Source: Sipunculus nudus
Taxonomy: Eukaryota; Annelida; Sipuncula; Golfingiida; Sipunculidae
Direction of reading: 5' to 3'
DNA: 64,000 nucleotides
Assembly (NCBI GenBank): GCA_026874595.1
Contig: CM049314.1
Span: forward strand, 58,266,300 to 58,330,299
The notes under the pieces: generated by a model
What the model was told of the DNA's origin: nothing
Database searches by the model: none
The model's input: the letters and a program-made list of their open reading frames with translations, nothing else
Translations under genes and position numbers: made by a program
Shown: positions 1 through 11,924 of the stretch, one piece after another
Layout of the letters: each line of letters starts with the position of its first letter
Numbering within the stretch: the stretch's first letter is position 1

Positions 1-1118
1 AAACTAATTTAATGTATAACCTACAGGCACCTATAACAGTGTGTTGTGTGTATTATCGGCCATGTAGCTGCATTTATAGAAACCCAGGGAAGGCGTGTAT
101 TATAGGCCTACATTAATAAAGTTAGACGAGGACCTATATCATATTCTGCATAAAATGCAGAGATTTTGTATAAGCTCATGTATCGGATAATCACTATAGG
201 CCTAAACATTGTACATTTACCGTACCTTTCGTAAGAAGTGCCCCCACAGATTTTTTAGGGATCTCTTTGAGAAAACGGAAGGGATGAGCCATTTTCACCT
301 GAAAAGCTTTAGCAGTACTTATATGGTCACCGATATTTTACCACCTCACTTGAATATTTGTTTGCATGAAATGTCAAGGTTTCCGAGTACGGCTTGTTTT
401 GATTTTTTGGTGTCAATTCTTAGGATTTTCTAACCTGTAATTATCGGTAGATTTCGCCCCAGCTTCGATCAAAATGTGTCGGCGTGTTTCTATATTTGCG
501 GTATAGGTGTATTTGCTGTTCAAGTACCTTGCGTATGTAATACGTTCGTATTAAGATGGCGTATCCACTAAATATATCGTATGGATTAAATATTTCTTAA
601 TTTAAACATTTGTACAATCATTATTAAGGCTCTCTGGATTCCTGCGAATGTGCTGCAATGTCAAACAAGTGTCAGTATCAGCTGATCGCAAGATGCGACA
701 TAGGCCTACATGGAACTTTTAAGGGTACAACAGTTTTAATTTTAAAAAAAATTGAGACCGCCCAAGGAGCTCTTAACGTCGTTATACCTTATATTTTCTG
801 CAAACTATGGTAATGTTTTTACAGCCAGTGATATTTTAAATTTAAATAATTAAAGAATAGTTGGTCCCATTCAAGAATATTTTAAAATATTAAAATCTAA
901 TTTAATATATATACATGCACCTGTCCAAGATTTGTAAATTAGTTTGGTACCCCTGCATGTATATGCAATAAAATAAAAGGAACCCATTCTTTATCGATTC
1001 ACAGGTTAATTATCAGATAAACCTGATAAATTTTATGAGTGATGTTATTATGTTTTCTTACCATTATACCATACTTCTTTTGTCATATAAATTAGTAAAA
1101 AACTTTTCCTTTTTTTAG
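1..1118. other. AT-rich leader region upstream of the transposase
   Basis: I see no supported gene here. The stretch is AT-rich and has several copies of the short palindrome-like word taggccta. It could hold the left end and the non-coding leader of the EnSpm element that follows. I searched for a CACTA/CACTG terminus matching the right side and for the GGGCC subterminal motif found at 11.3 kb, and found neither. The left end may therefore lie outside the window or be eroded. Confidence 0.4.
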
Positions 1119-1157
1119 GATTAAAGTGAAACTGTATTTGGTGCTCAGTATTGTACC

Positions 1158-3209
1158 ATGTCATATTGGACAAAGCGTAGAAAAATACAATCAGAAATAA
1201 ACAGGTTCCTTCAAAATATAATAATTGAAGACGAACATGTTTCAGATGGTGTGAATGATGTGCAAGGCGACAGGTTTTCTGAAATAGGGGACCAGGGTTT
1301 AGAATTAACAGTCGATAGAGGTCCTGTACTATCAGGGCAAGGCAGTGAAAATGATTCTGATTTGTTGGAAGGTTCTACAGACCCACCAATTTCACCAGAA
1401 AATGAGAAAGCTCAGATGATCGTCAGTCAGGCAGTTCAATGTCTTCATCAGACGAAAGAGAGAATGATGAAAATGATCTCCCTGCTTTAACGGCTAAATG
1501 GGCAATAGAGCATCAGATCACTCATGCAGCCCTTGAAACATTATTATCAATCTACAGGCCATTCCACCCGTGTCTTCCAAAAGACCCAAGGACACTTCTG
1601 TCAACAAGTAAAGTCGTTGGTATAAAAGACATCGCGGGTGGTTTGTATTATCATTTTGGAGTTGCTAAGGAAATCACATCAAAGTTAGCCACTGATATCC
1701 AGTTGAGAAGTTATGATACATTAAGTCTTCAGATAAATGTTGATGGACTTCCCTTGTTCAAGAGCTCTTCAGCACAGTTTTGGCCTATATTAACTATATA
1801 TGTTACTGGAATCCAGTAAGCCAGAACCCTTTGTCATAGGTTTGTTTTCAGGTAATGGAAAGCCCACAGATCCTGCAGAATTTCTAAAAGAATTTGTGAC
1901 AGAAATGGTGGAACTTGAATCCAAGGGTTTAATTTTCGATTGCCATGCATACAACATTTGCATATCATCCTTTGTATGCGATACTCCTGATAGATCTTTC
2001 ATGAAGGGAAAAAAATCTCATTCAGGTTATTCCGGTTGTGATAAATGCACACAGACCGGAGTGCACAACATTAAAATGACTTTTCCGGATACAAATGCCC
2101 CCCTAAGAACAGATATTCCATTTGATGATATGACAGATGAGGATCATCATGTTAAACCGAACCCATTAAGACCTCTATCAGTAGGTATGGTAGCACAATG
2201 TCCCCTCGATTATATGCACCTTGTCTGCCTTGGTGTGATGAAGCGTCTCCTGTTATTGTGGACTAAAGGACCTCTGAAATGTCGTATAGGAAGTCAGGCC
2301 ACTTTGCTGATTTCAGAATACCTATTATCATTGTGTCCTCATATACCAAGGGCCTTTGCCAGAAGGCCAAGGGCCCTTTCTGACATCCCGAGATGGAAAG
2401 CTACTGAATTTAGACTTTTTCTGCTATATACAGGTCCACTGGCTTTGAAAGGTAGGATAGCTGAGGAGTTGTACAAAAACTTTCTCTTGCTCTCAGTTGG
2501 CATACACTTTCTGGTCAATCCTTCTCTATGTGTTGATTTCTGTGACTATGCTCACAGCCTTCTTGTTCAGTTTGTTCAATATTATTCAAAACTATATGGG
2601 GCCAAAATGGTTACATACAATGTTCATGGTTTGGTCCATTTGTCACATGATGTCAGAAATCATGGATGTTTGGATAAATTCTCGTCATTTCCATATGAGA
2701 ATTTTCTCAGCAAACTCAAAAGGCTTATCAGATAGCCAAATTTGGTGCTGCAGAAAGTGATCCTTCGATTATCAGAAAGATCTAAGGTGCTATCCCCAGT
2801 AACAACTGACAATTCTGATTTTGTTAAGCAATTGAGAAAACCACATTCAGGGGGTCCACTTCCACCTGGAAATTTGTATTTACCAAGTTCGCAGTACAAA
2901 GAAATACAGCTTAAAGGGTTCATTGTATCTACATGCAGACCTGACAATTGTGTAAAGGTGCAGTCAAATGTTGCACTGGTCAGAAACATTCTTCAGCTGC
3001 AGTCAGAGATTTACATTGTCTACCAAATATTTTTGTCACAAGGAGATTTTTTCTCCTATCCTATAGATTCAACAAAAATAGTCATCCATAAAGTTTCAAA
3101 TGTCAGTGACAAGTTGTATGTGACCCGTATCGTAAATATTGGAATAAAGTATATTTTACTCCCTTATAAAGAAAAACACGTTGCAATGCCTGTTATACAC
3201 ACCATTTGA
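1158..3209 (+). pseudogene. EnSpm/CACTA (tnp2-like) transposase, broken
   Basis: This would cut and paste the element using a DDE RNase-H-like nuclease in the nucleus. Visible marks are an N-terminal WTKRRKIQ basic stretch, an acidic serine-rich linker, LPKDPRTLL, the first catalytic Asp in NVDGLPLFKSS with FWPIL after it (GAT at 1742-1744), a zinc-binding-like CDKC, the second Asp in LDYMHLVCLGV (GAT at 2208-2210), and the Glu in FPYENFLSKLKR (GAG at 2697-2699). Coding starts at the ATG at 1158, shortly after a splice acceptor. The frame shifts near 1435-1440 and again near 1795-1805, and an amber TAG stands at 2733-2735, after which the same frame runs to 3207. The two shifts and one stop make it non-functional, but all three catalytic residues survive, so the decay looks moderate. 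The family assignment rests on motif recognition. Confidence 0.75.
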
Positions 3210-3540
3210 ACTGTTCACCTGTACTTTTTTCAGTTTGGTTTACACAGTTAATATGCAATAAGAAAATGCAACAAATGTAACATATTACTTTTTCTTTTCC
3301 TTAAGGACACAATAACTCGTCACTACCATGTTTGTTTTGGTAGTGATTGAGGAAACTAATGAGGTGGAATTAGTTCCTTCTATTTGGCTGAAGTCCAAAG
3401 ACAGGTCATACTGGCCACCATTCAAGGCCCCCGACAAGGTGTCAAAGGCCATAAAAGACAGATTGACGCCAGACATCCAGCTTTGGCCTCTCTACAAGAT
3501 CCGTGTGATCTGTGCATGCCGTAAGTATATATTGCCCTAA

Positions 3541-3823
3541 ACTATGTGTCATGAATATATTCACACACACACAAAATTAACCATTGCTTTGAGAAGACGA
3601 GTCATGATTTTGTCATATCGAAAGAAAATATTCATATCTTAGGATAAGTCAAGAGTATCAGTCCAGCAAATGTTGACACTAAATGGACCAGTAATTACGA
3701 GCCTGCAAATCAGGTAGGAGCCGAGTGGTACCTCTGAGAATGCATGCATTAGTGGATATTATAATTCTTCATATATATATTCTGAGTGAATAAATGTATA
3801 TAAATTCTTTTAAATCACTGTAG
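3541..3823 (+). other. First intron of the DUF4806 gene
   Basis: This short intron runs from the strong donor gtaagt at 3521 to the acceptor AG at 3822-3823. It contains a small CA repeat near 3562. It is useful mainly because the split codon across it (one base left, two supplied) confirms the exon joins. Confidence 0.6.
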
Positions 3824-3917
3824 ACACTTACGAGTATGGGCGAGAAAAAGCCAAGGAAGCAGAAAAGACATCAGATGTCCAAACAGATATAGAAGAGAGT
3901 CTGAACATGACTTGGAA

Positions 3918-5920
3918 GTAAGCCATTTATTAAATAATTAAGACTGACGAGTTTATTCACACACACACACACAAAAAATGCTTGGTTATAAAATATTCTA
4001 ACATTTGATATAGCAATATAGGAGTGGCTTTAATGCAGGTGTTGACCTGGAGCGCGGAGTGGTTTTAAAATATATAACAAAAAAAGTGAAGTGTTTATTA
4101 CAATCAATAGCGCATATAATTATTTTTATCACTATTACCAACATTATATACAAATATAGACTTTTATCCGTGTATTTGCGTTTTCTTCAAACTGTTCCTC
4201 CCCTTTTCCTGTTGAGTACAATGAAAACAGACTCATCATCCTGATGAATTAAGACCACTCAGACTGATGCTCTCGGTGAGTAGTTTTACAGGGTAGACTC
4301 TTCAGCTCGGATTGTTGAGTTTATGAGTCGAGTACTTCCAAGGTCCTATAACCAACTCATATTGAGCGGTTTCATTTTATTATAATGGGGGTACTGTATA
4401 CTGAACAGGTTATTCATCCGCCAAGGTTATATTTTTACTCATAATTATCAGTTAGCTACTAAGCCCATTTCGTAGGAACAGAATTGACATTCTATAGTTA
4501 GATACTATAATACTCCGGGGGAGGGGGGGCGCTCTCTGTAAAATGAATTGTATTAATAAATATAATCACATTATTATGAAACTGAGGGAACTAGATTTTA
4601 AATAAGTTAAAATATACTACATATGTGCAGGTCAGCACAAGCATAATTAAATATAGCATTTAGAATCTCTCATTGAAAAATCCATTATCCAATGAACCTT
4701 CTGCCAACTCTTCTGTTCAGCATAAGCCTTGTTGTTGGTGAATTTGTAGTACATCATTAGTTAACACTAACCCACGCAAAATTGCTGAATCTGTAAATAG
4801 ACATAATTATAAGTATTAATAGTAATACAATATTGATGATATACTATGTCCCAGTTTTTATATAGGTATACGTGTGTATATACATACATACTTCCTCGAG
4901 CGCTCAGCTGCAGGGGACAAAAAGCATGACGAGTACAAAACTCATCAGAATGAGCAGTTAGTTGAGAATTTTGTGTGGATAAATAGTGACCAGGTAACAC
5001 TACTCAGGGTGACGAGTTTAAACTCTTCACGTTTTCAGTGTATGTTTTGAACCTCAATGTGGCCCACAATAGATAAATTTCTGCTAACTGCATGTAAGCT
5101 GCTTTCCTGTCGCTCGTTTTGATCAGTTCTAACTTTTCCCTGAATGCAAGTTCATGTTTTTCGTGGTCGCCATAATAGTTAAAAGTAAATGGGTCAGAGT
5201 TTGCGAAACATTTTATACATGTCGTGATGTTTATTTTGCATCCTTAATTATTTAGGTGTGGATGAGTTGTGCAAAGTTCGCCACACTGTGTTTCGTATGA
5301 TATTAATGTGATCACACGTACATAAAAGAAAGTAAAATGGCTTGAAGTTTGTCGGTAAGTGGTGACATGATCATTGGGACACGCTGGTCCTTATCCGTTA
5401 ATTAGATGACAAACTTGCTGATCAGGCCCTATTTACGCCAAAACAAACCCATCGAACGGGGGAATTAACCCATGCATGCCTTTGACCACACAAATGAAGC
5501 TGAGAGGTGAACGGCGACACTGCTATGTGTCAAACAACTCAGTCACGATTGAGGGATTGACCATTATCAAGGCACTCATTAACAGACAGTAATATATGGT
5601 GTCAACGGGTGGACGTTCGATATAGTAAAATAGAGGAGTGGCCGCGATTGACAATCAAACGAAAATGAAACATAACGACGGTAAATTCGGGACAAAAAAA
5701 TCTGACCGTTATAGAAGCTCTGACCGTCATTAAGGAGTGACCGTAATCAGGAGTTCTACTGTATTATAGTTCTGTAGAATCAATGTACATAGAAATTAGT
5801 GCTTACATAAACGAGTCAGAAAATATGAGCAATTTAAAAGACTAAAACAAATATTTTCATGACTAGTACTTAAAACTTTTATACTGAAAAGATGTTTATA
5901 TTGATTCAATTGTGTTTTAG
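3918..5920 (+). other. Intron 2 of the DUF4806 gene, about 2 kb
   Basis: The donor is gtaagc at 3918 and the acceptor is tgtgttttag ending at 5920. It contains a CA tract near 3959. Its right part (about 5580-5765) ends in ggagttctactgta, whose reverse complement resembles a pogo/Tc1-type terminus (TACAGTAGAACTCC), with internal near-repeats of the word gaccgt. No protein-coding exon is evident in it. Confidence 0.5.
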
Positions 5921-7097
5921 ACGCAAACGTTAAACACCATCTTGGCTGTTAGACAATGATGCCGAAGATGATGAGCCGCGTAATAAAGTTTTCGCTAGCC
6001 TAGCCACCCCAACTGCAATACCAGAGGATTCAGTTCCAGGTGCCTGTAACCCTGAAGCTTCTAAGTATAAGTATTTCCTCTACTTCTGTTGCTTTATAGC
6101 ATGATTTTGTAGGTCGAGATCAACTTAGTCGAGTACAAAAACAAAGTGTGCACAGGTGCTACGTTGATGGATTTATTGTGCAATTGTTCTTGATAAATAC
6201 TGTCCATATACAAAATTATTATAATCCAAGGTATCATATGAAGTAAGAAAGAGATGAAGAAGATGGCGAAGAATAAGTAGATGGTTGACACAATGACACC
6301 TACAACAGAAAACATGCCTCAGATTAAACCTTATCCATAATAAGTTAAAATATTATCCATACAAATTCTGGGTATTTAAAAATAAATCCTGATCTATTAT
6401 GACGTTAAAAATATATATAATTATAAATCTATAATAAATTTATAGAAAAAAATGCACTATATAAATACTATATAATAGCACAAGATATCAGCTTATAATA
6501 GCACAAGATATCAGCTCAAAAATAACGTATCTGTATTTCTGCTTAGGCTGTTAACACTAAAGTTTTACCAACCTAATTAAAGTTTTTAACAGATACAGGT
6601 CTCTACAGCTTTAACCAAATGAACACGAATTTACAATTCGTTCAGATTACTGTCACAATATCTCTGACCATTTACTGACACATTTTACGCATTAATCAAC
6701 ACTGATTTCAGACATACGCAGAACGCGGTCTAAACGTTAATGAAGGAGGCCATTTTTAATAGTAAAATTTTTCAAAATTTTACCCGGTAAATAAAGTATC
6801 TGAAACTTAATGTCATACACAAAGAGTTACGGCAAACTAATCCTGGTACAACACATAAACATCTTGCATACCGTCTCCGGCCGTAATTTCTGTATTCCTG
6901 GCCCAAAATAATGAAATCTGTGCGACATCCAAAGTCGTGGCTTTCACCAAAACAGCGAGAACGAGAAAGAGGCTGGCTGAACGAGTGATCGCGTTACGTC
7001 ATATGCAAAAACGCAATGGGCAGCAGGAGAGCCCCTGAAACCAGAACCGATCACCTTAACTTACAAACTCTCTTTCATTCCAACTTGCCGCAATTAC

Positions 7098-8091
7098 GTA
7101 CAGCATCTCGAGTACAGGTGCGGACCATCTGCATGGTGGTCCGGTCCTGGTTCGGTCTATCACGTAAGCGGTCTGGCCCTGGTCCGGTTCAGCTGTAGGC
7201 GGTCCGGTCCAGGAAGTGGACCGGTCCAAGCCGTCCGGTCCATTTATTAAAATATCTTTAGAAATCAATTAAAATTGTAGTTTTTTTATTTTGCTCATAT
7301 TCTACATAATTTTTTTTCATTACATATATTTGTTCGTGTAGTTAACAAAACCGTATATCACATACACAGAAAACCGCGCAATAAATGTAATATTATAATC
7401 TATAGGCCTACGTGAATCGCAAGAACTTGCTTTGAGTTTTAATAATAATAGTGGAATATTTTGTGCTATAGGTTGTGTGCGGGGCATGATATTTAGAATG
7501 TGCAGGTTAGTTGAGCTGATTCAAATAACTGACCGTGCGGGGATGATTTTACAGCTGAATAGTTATGTAGTGATTTAAGTGCGATTCGAAAATAGAATAT
7601 TGTTAATCTAATAATGTTAATGATTTAATATATAAAGTATATATAATGCTGTGTATTCAAAGTATTTATTGTATAGAAATTGTTCTTATTATACTTCGAT
7701 ACAGAGTGATTTGAAAAAATGCATCAACATTGTGCAACACAGCCGTGAACAAAAATTCTATTGTTGAACCTGTCACTTTAATCATAAGTTAAAACAAAAA
7801 AAAAACCTTTTATTGTTAATTCCAGAACAAAATTACTAGTATATTACTTGTATAAAATTATACCATTGCAGTTGCCGTTGGTTTTAATACATTTTACGTA
7901 GCTAAAGAGTCTTTCTTTGAGAGTTTTATTACCCCTTGTCCATAGCATGCTCTGAAGGTTGACACTAAATCCATAAATTCATATGTTTTTTAGGTAGAGC
8001 GGTCCGGACCGGCCCGGTCAAGGGTAAATGCGGTGCGGTACTTAATTTTAGCGGTCCGGTCCAGCCAAATCTTCTAATCTCTAGCACTGCT
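7098..8091. mobile_element. Non-autonomous hAT-like element with GGTCCGG motifs
   Basis: About 1 kb inside intron 3 of the DUF4806 gene is flanked by dense clusters of ggtccggtcc/ggaccggacc words (7120-7245 and 7998-8062). The right end reads ctctagcactg; its reverse complement CAGTGCTAGAG is a typical hAT-type start. A degenerate match, cagcatctcgag, starts at 7098. No coding capacity is seen. I could not confirm an 8-bp target duplication, so the ends and superfamily are tentative. Confidence 0.45.
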
Positions 8092-9629
8092 ACAATTTAA
8101 CACACACTAGATTTTAAATTATACAAGTATTCCTTCAACATCTCCTTCATAAAGAACACTTCAACCTGATGTTAAATACTCCTTGATTATACCTGATAAA
8201 AGCCAATGAACTCACAGAGCAAAAATACTAAGGCCATCACTGGTCTGTTCATTGGTACTAAAATAGCATTTGGAAATGTAATGAACAGATATCCCGATAT
8301 CCTTCAAACTTATTCCGTTCATTGATAATTTTATAGTCTTTTGTAAATAAGTAAAGCATGTTAGCATTGCATCTCTTAGGTTCTATCTCTTATCTTAGTC
8401 TTTGAGTGGACAAGGAAAAGCAGCCTGACAGAAATGTTGGTTTCCCATGGGCCCCAACACCACCTCCTGTGCCAGAACTTCACCAAAGTGATATGCCGTC
8501 ATCTAGTGTACCAAGGGAAGCCTCCAATACGATTGGTAATTATTGGATTGTATGATCAATATCATGGGAATGGCGTATTTCAATCTACATAGTGAATTAA
8601 TTAGTAAATGCGTTTTGTTTATATAAGGTTAATCATGCAGTCTTACCCAGGATAAGATCTTATGATATTCATAGATAATATACATTTGTATGAAAATTAA
8701 GCATGTAACTTGTTCAGGAAGTAGTTGTAATTGGATTTAAGCCATTACCTGCTGCATATAATTCATGAAGTAGCGCCTACTTCAGTGATATTCACAATGC
8801 TTTTACAGCATTTGAAAAAGAGCTTCTGAAAGCTGTGGCCAAAGTCCAAGTGACTTTAAGTGACATCCTTAAAGAACAGGCTACCAATAGAAAGCTCCTG
8901 CTGAAGCTGCTTGCTAGAGAGGGGGAGGGGTCACAAGAAAATTGAATGCCAGACGGGGTACAGTTTCCTCTGACGGATGTGAACCAGGTTGAGGAGCTGG
9001 AAATTAAATTGAAGGACACGGCGATTAAAAGTAGAGTGGTGAGAAGAAATATTATGAAAACGTATATAACATAACAATATCACACTCACGAACTAGCTTC
9101 TGCTAGTTTGAAAATACAATACGTATATGGATTGTGTATAGTTTTCTCCAGTTAAAAAGTATTATTTCGATAAATAATTGATAATCGAAAGTCCTTGTAA
9201 AACAGAAACACATATTTCATTAAAGGGATAATTAATTGATAGTATATCATGGACATCTCATTACAGTGTAGAAACTGTTTTTAAAGATGGGTTATATGTA
9301 ATGGTGTTGTTACAATACACGATAATATTATTCAGTTAGTTGACAGTTACTTGTTATTTTTACAGGTTAATCAGTTGGCTATGATTGGCGGCAGCGGTAT
9401 GAAGGAGACCGTGCGTCGGCTCATAGGTTATGTATTAGCTCACGAGGTGGCACTGAACTATAACTGGGCCGGAAAATCTGGATGGAAAAACAAAAGCAAG
9501 ACGAAGCGAGCATTTGGGAACCTGGAGATTTGCTCAGCAATGACCAGTTTGTTCAAATTTTACTCTAAAATGTCATTTTTACGTAGTATGCATGCTTGTG
9601 CACAAATTCTTTACTTTTGTCCTACTATT

Positions 9630-10731
9630 CAGTGGCTGATCCAAAGAGGGGCGCCAGCGGCGCGCGCCTCCCTGTTGAGCTGTAACATATCTCATTTTAT
9701 CTATTTCTTGTCCATGTTATTCGTAATTAATATTCATTTTTTTATATACTAGTATATGTTTTTGTTAACTAGCAATAAATTATTAGTTTATCCACAGTTT
9801 ATCACATTCTAATTCATAAGTTGAGAATATTAATGAACAACCCTGTGATTAAGATAGCATCGAAATGTTTTGTATTGAGGGAGGGAGTTTTTCAATTATT
9901 ACACCATAACACCAAGACACCCCTACCCCCAATGTTGCCTGTGAGTGAGGCAAGGCCTTCCCATAAGCCTACAGAGCTCAGCTTTGGCTTGGTCGACCGT
10001 AAAAAACCTAACGGCTCCTCGGCTAATACTCGAATTAATTCACGGTCTGTGCTTTGTCAAGACAACAGGAGCCTGTAAAATGCAACTTGAACATGCGACT
10101 TGAACATATCAGTTATATTAACACTATAGATTACGTTTAAACGATGATATTTTGCAAGTTATAAACGTAGATGCGCGTTTTCACCATACAGATATCAACA
10201 TGCATGTTACAAACGATTGAATGTTTGGACTTTCCAGTTAATGTTCAAATTTTGAAGAAATATAAATATTATAGTCGGCCAAGCGTGAACCACAACCCTC
10301 TGAAGTTTTACTACTTCAGGTCGACAATTAAGAGAACAGTAGTTGAGAAACAGAAAATCCTCATATTTTTTGTGAAAGGTGCCTCAAAATGTCCTCTTTA
10401 CTTTGCATATTTAAAAATGTTCTTAATATGGGAGGGGGGCACCCCATTCCATTACCCTCCCCCGTACCAGTAATTATTTTTTTTCAAATGATCATGGCTA
10501 TTCACATAGGTGAAATAAATAAAAAGAAAATCATGAGCTGATAATATATTACGTATATAGTAATAATTAATATATATGTGCATATAAATATATAAATATA
10601 TATATATATATAAATATATATGGGTAATAAAATATTGTATATACATATGTATTGCTTATATACCCGTCAACTGCTAACCCAGTTTATAAGCCTCCCCCCC
10701 CCTGTTCCCTTAATTTCTGGATCCGCCACTG
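9630..10731. mobile_element. Non-autonomous hAT element (1.1 kb)
   Basis: The left end is CAGTGGCTGATCCA at 9630 and the right end is TGGATCCGCCACTG ending at 10731. The two are near-perfect inverted repeats of the widespread CAGTGGCGGATCC hAT type. The flanking 8-mers ctactatt (9622-9629) and ctattttc (10732-10739) agree at five of eight bases, consistent with an eroded 8-bp target duplication. The interior has no transposase; it holds AT-rich sequence and a C-rich/G-rich pair near 10430-10470. The element lies wholly inside intron 6 of the DUF4806 gene and so inserted after that gene structure existed. Confidence 0.7.
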
Positions 10732-11274
10732 CTATTTTCTGTGTATTTCAGCTGATAGTAATTTCTTAATTTTATCTTTGTAAAGCCTTTTTCATTCAGA
10801 AACAAAATCTTGCAGGTATTTTATTGTAAAAAATGTTATGATTCCATGCTATAGGAGCAGTTCTGAAGAACCCAACAGTAACTGGAACCACGCAAGCGGA
10901 GGTCGAAAAAGAAATCATGGTGTGGCTACGCAATGCTGGAGACAGGAATGGAGGAAGGAAGAGGCGCCAGATGGAGAAAGCAAAGAGGGAGCTGGAGGGC
11001 GGAACTAATGATTTATAATGTTGACTAACCTTGTAGAATAAAATAATCATTTCATTTCTGACAGACTTTTTTCTGTGTGGTTTTTTTTGAGTGAGCGCAA
11101 TATCAAGATTTAGAAATGAAATCAGTTGCAAGATATCCAGATTTGCCACTTTGCCACTTTTTATATATTCTGTTATATTTAATGTATCTTATTAATAGTA
11201 CTTAAACTATAATTGAAGTAATTTATAAACATATTTAAATTTGAGTTCAGGGTGGGTTCCGTTTACTATACCGC

Positions 11275-11530
11275 TTGGCCATTACTGGGCCATTACCTGT
11301 TTAGGCTGGGTTCAGTATAATACTGCTGGGCCATTACTGGGCCGTTACCGGTTTAGGCTGGATTAAATTTAATACTGCTGGGCCGTTACAGGCTAGTACA
11401 GGCTGAGTACTGGAATACGGTACTGGGCCAATTCCACCCCCATGTGCAAAATTATACTGGGCCAATACAGGCAAACTCAAATGGGCCAATTCTTCTGGAT
11501 GAATTGGGCCTGTATTGGGCAAACACTGCA
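11275..11530. repeat. GGGCC-rich tandem array, putative subterminal repeats
   Basis: About nine copies of a (T/C)GGGCC(A/G)(A/T)T-like word lie in some 250 bases. The first part is two tandem units of about 52 bp (starting near 11277 and 11329), each holding GGCCATTACTGGGCC, then tttaggctgg and aatactgct. The last part folds back: CCAATTC at about 11485 and GAATTGG at about 11499 are perfect complements. CACTA elements carry such arrays just inside their termini as binding sites for the TnpA-like protein. The array starts about 230 bases after the DUF4806 poly(A) signal, the expected position. The link is an inference. Confidence 0.5.
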
Positions 11531-11924
11531 ATGTTGACTGGGTTTTGATTAAGCCTGTACATGTACAAGCTCGTACCACCGTCACGGGGACGTTACAAGC
11601 ATAACAAGAACGTGTCAGTACTTATTTTATAACCGTGTAGATAGCATTGCTTTGGACGACAGCCAGTGTAAACCTTGCTTCTGGAAGGGTATGCTATGTG
11701 TATCCCATGTAATGAACAAAATACAGCATGGTCTAGTCGATAATAAAACTGACTGTGTGACCATAATAACCCACCATCATCGTGCATTTGAAAAAGTGAA
11801 AAGGCGGGCGTGAAAAAAAGTGTATAGTTGAAGTTACCTGCAGATCAGCCTAAAAGTACCCTTTTAATTGATCAATGGTGAACTCATCATGCAAACGTCT
11901 ATACAGCTAACCTAGTTCTTAAAA

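Larger units (their letters stand above)
3306..11042 (+). pseudogene. DUF4806 protein gene, seven exons, three stops
   Basis: I recognise this as a DUF4806-family protein of unknown biochemical role, common in invertebrate genomes. Exons: 3328-3520, 3824-3917, 5921-6064, 8399-8535, 8809-9038, 9366-9546, 10855-11018. They sum to 1143 bases (381 codons including the stop), and every junction keeps phase with GT-AG borders (for example gtaagt at 3521). The N-terminus has VELVPSIWL and SYWPPFKAP, then REKAKEAEKTSDVQTD; a Pro-rich linker with PWAPTPPPVPEL follows. The DUF4806 core is VEELEIKLKD and GMKETVRRLIGYVL, with NYNWAGKSG, and the C-terminus has AEVEKEI and RNGGRKRRQ. In-frame stops lie at 5931-5933 (TAA), 8403-8405 (TGA) and 8943-8945 (TGA). 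AATAAA is at 11037. The gene begins about 120 bases after the transposase stop, so I infer it is the element's accessory gene, analogous in position to TnpA. A separate host gene is the alternative. Confidence 0.75.
1119..11530 (+). mobile_element. Decayed EnSpm/CACTA DNA transposon, two genes
   Basis: The element reads left to right as a CACTA-type transposase (1158-3209), a spliced DUF4806 gene (3328-11018, AATAAA at 11037-11042) and a tandem array rich in GGGCC (about 11277-11520). A good splice acceptor precedes the transposase ATG (polypyrimidine then AG at 1117-1118) and another precedes the DUF4806 ATG (AG at 3304-3305). One leader exon could therefore serve both, as in maize En/Spm, where tnpD lies inside the first intron of tnpA. 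Both genes carry disabling changes, so this copy is dead. Terminal inverted repeats were not found, so the outer limits are estimates. Confidence 0.6.

Noticed and set aside
6094-6315. Hydrophobic 73-codon frame on the minus strand, possible membrane protein
   Set aside because: It lies inside intron 3 of the DUF4806 gene, is AT-rich, and matches nothing I know; hydrophobic runs are common in AT-rich DNA.
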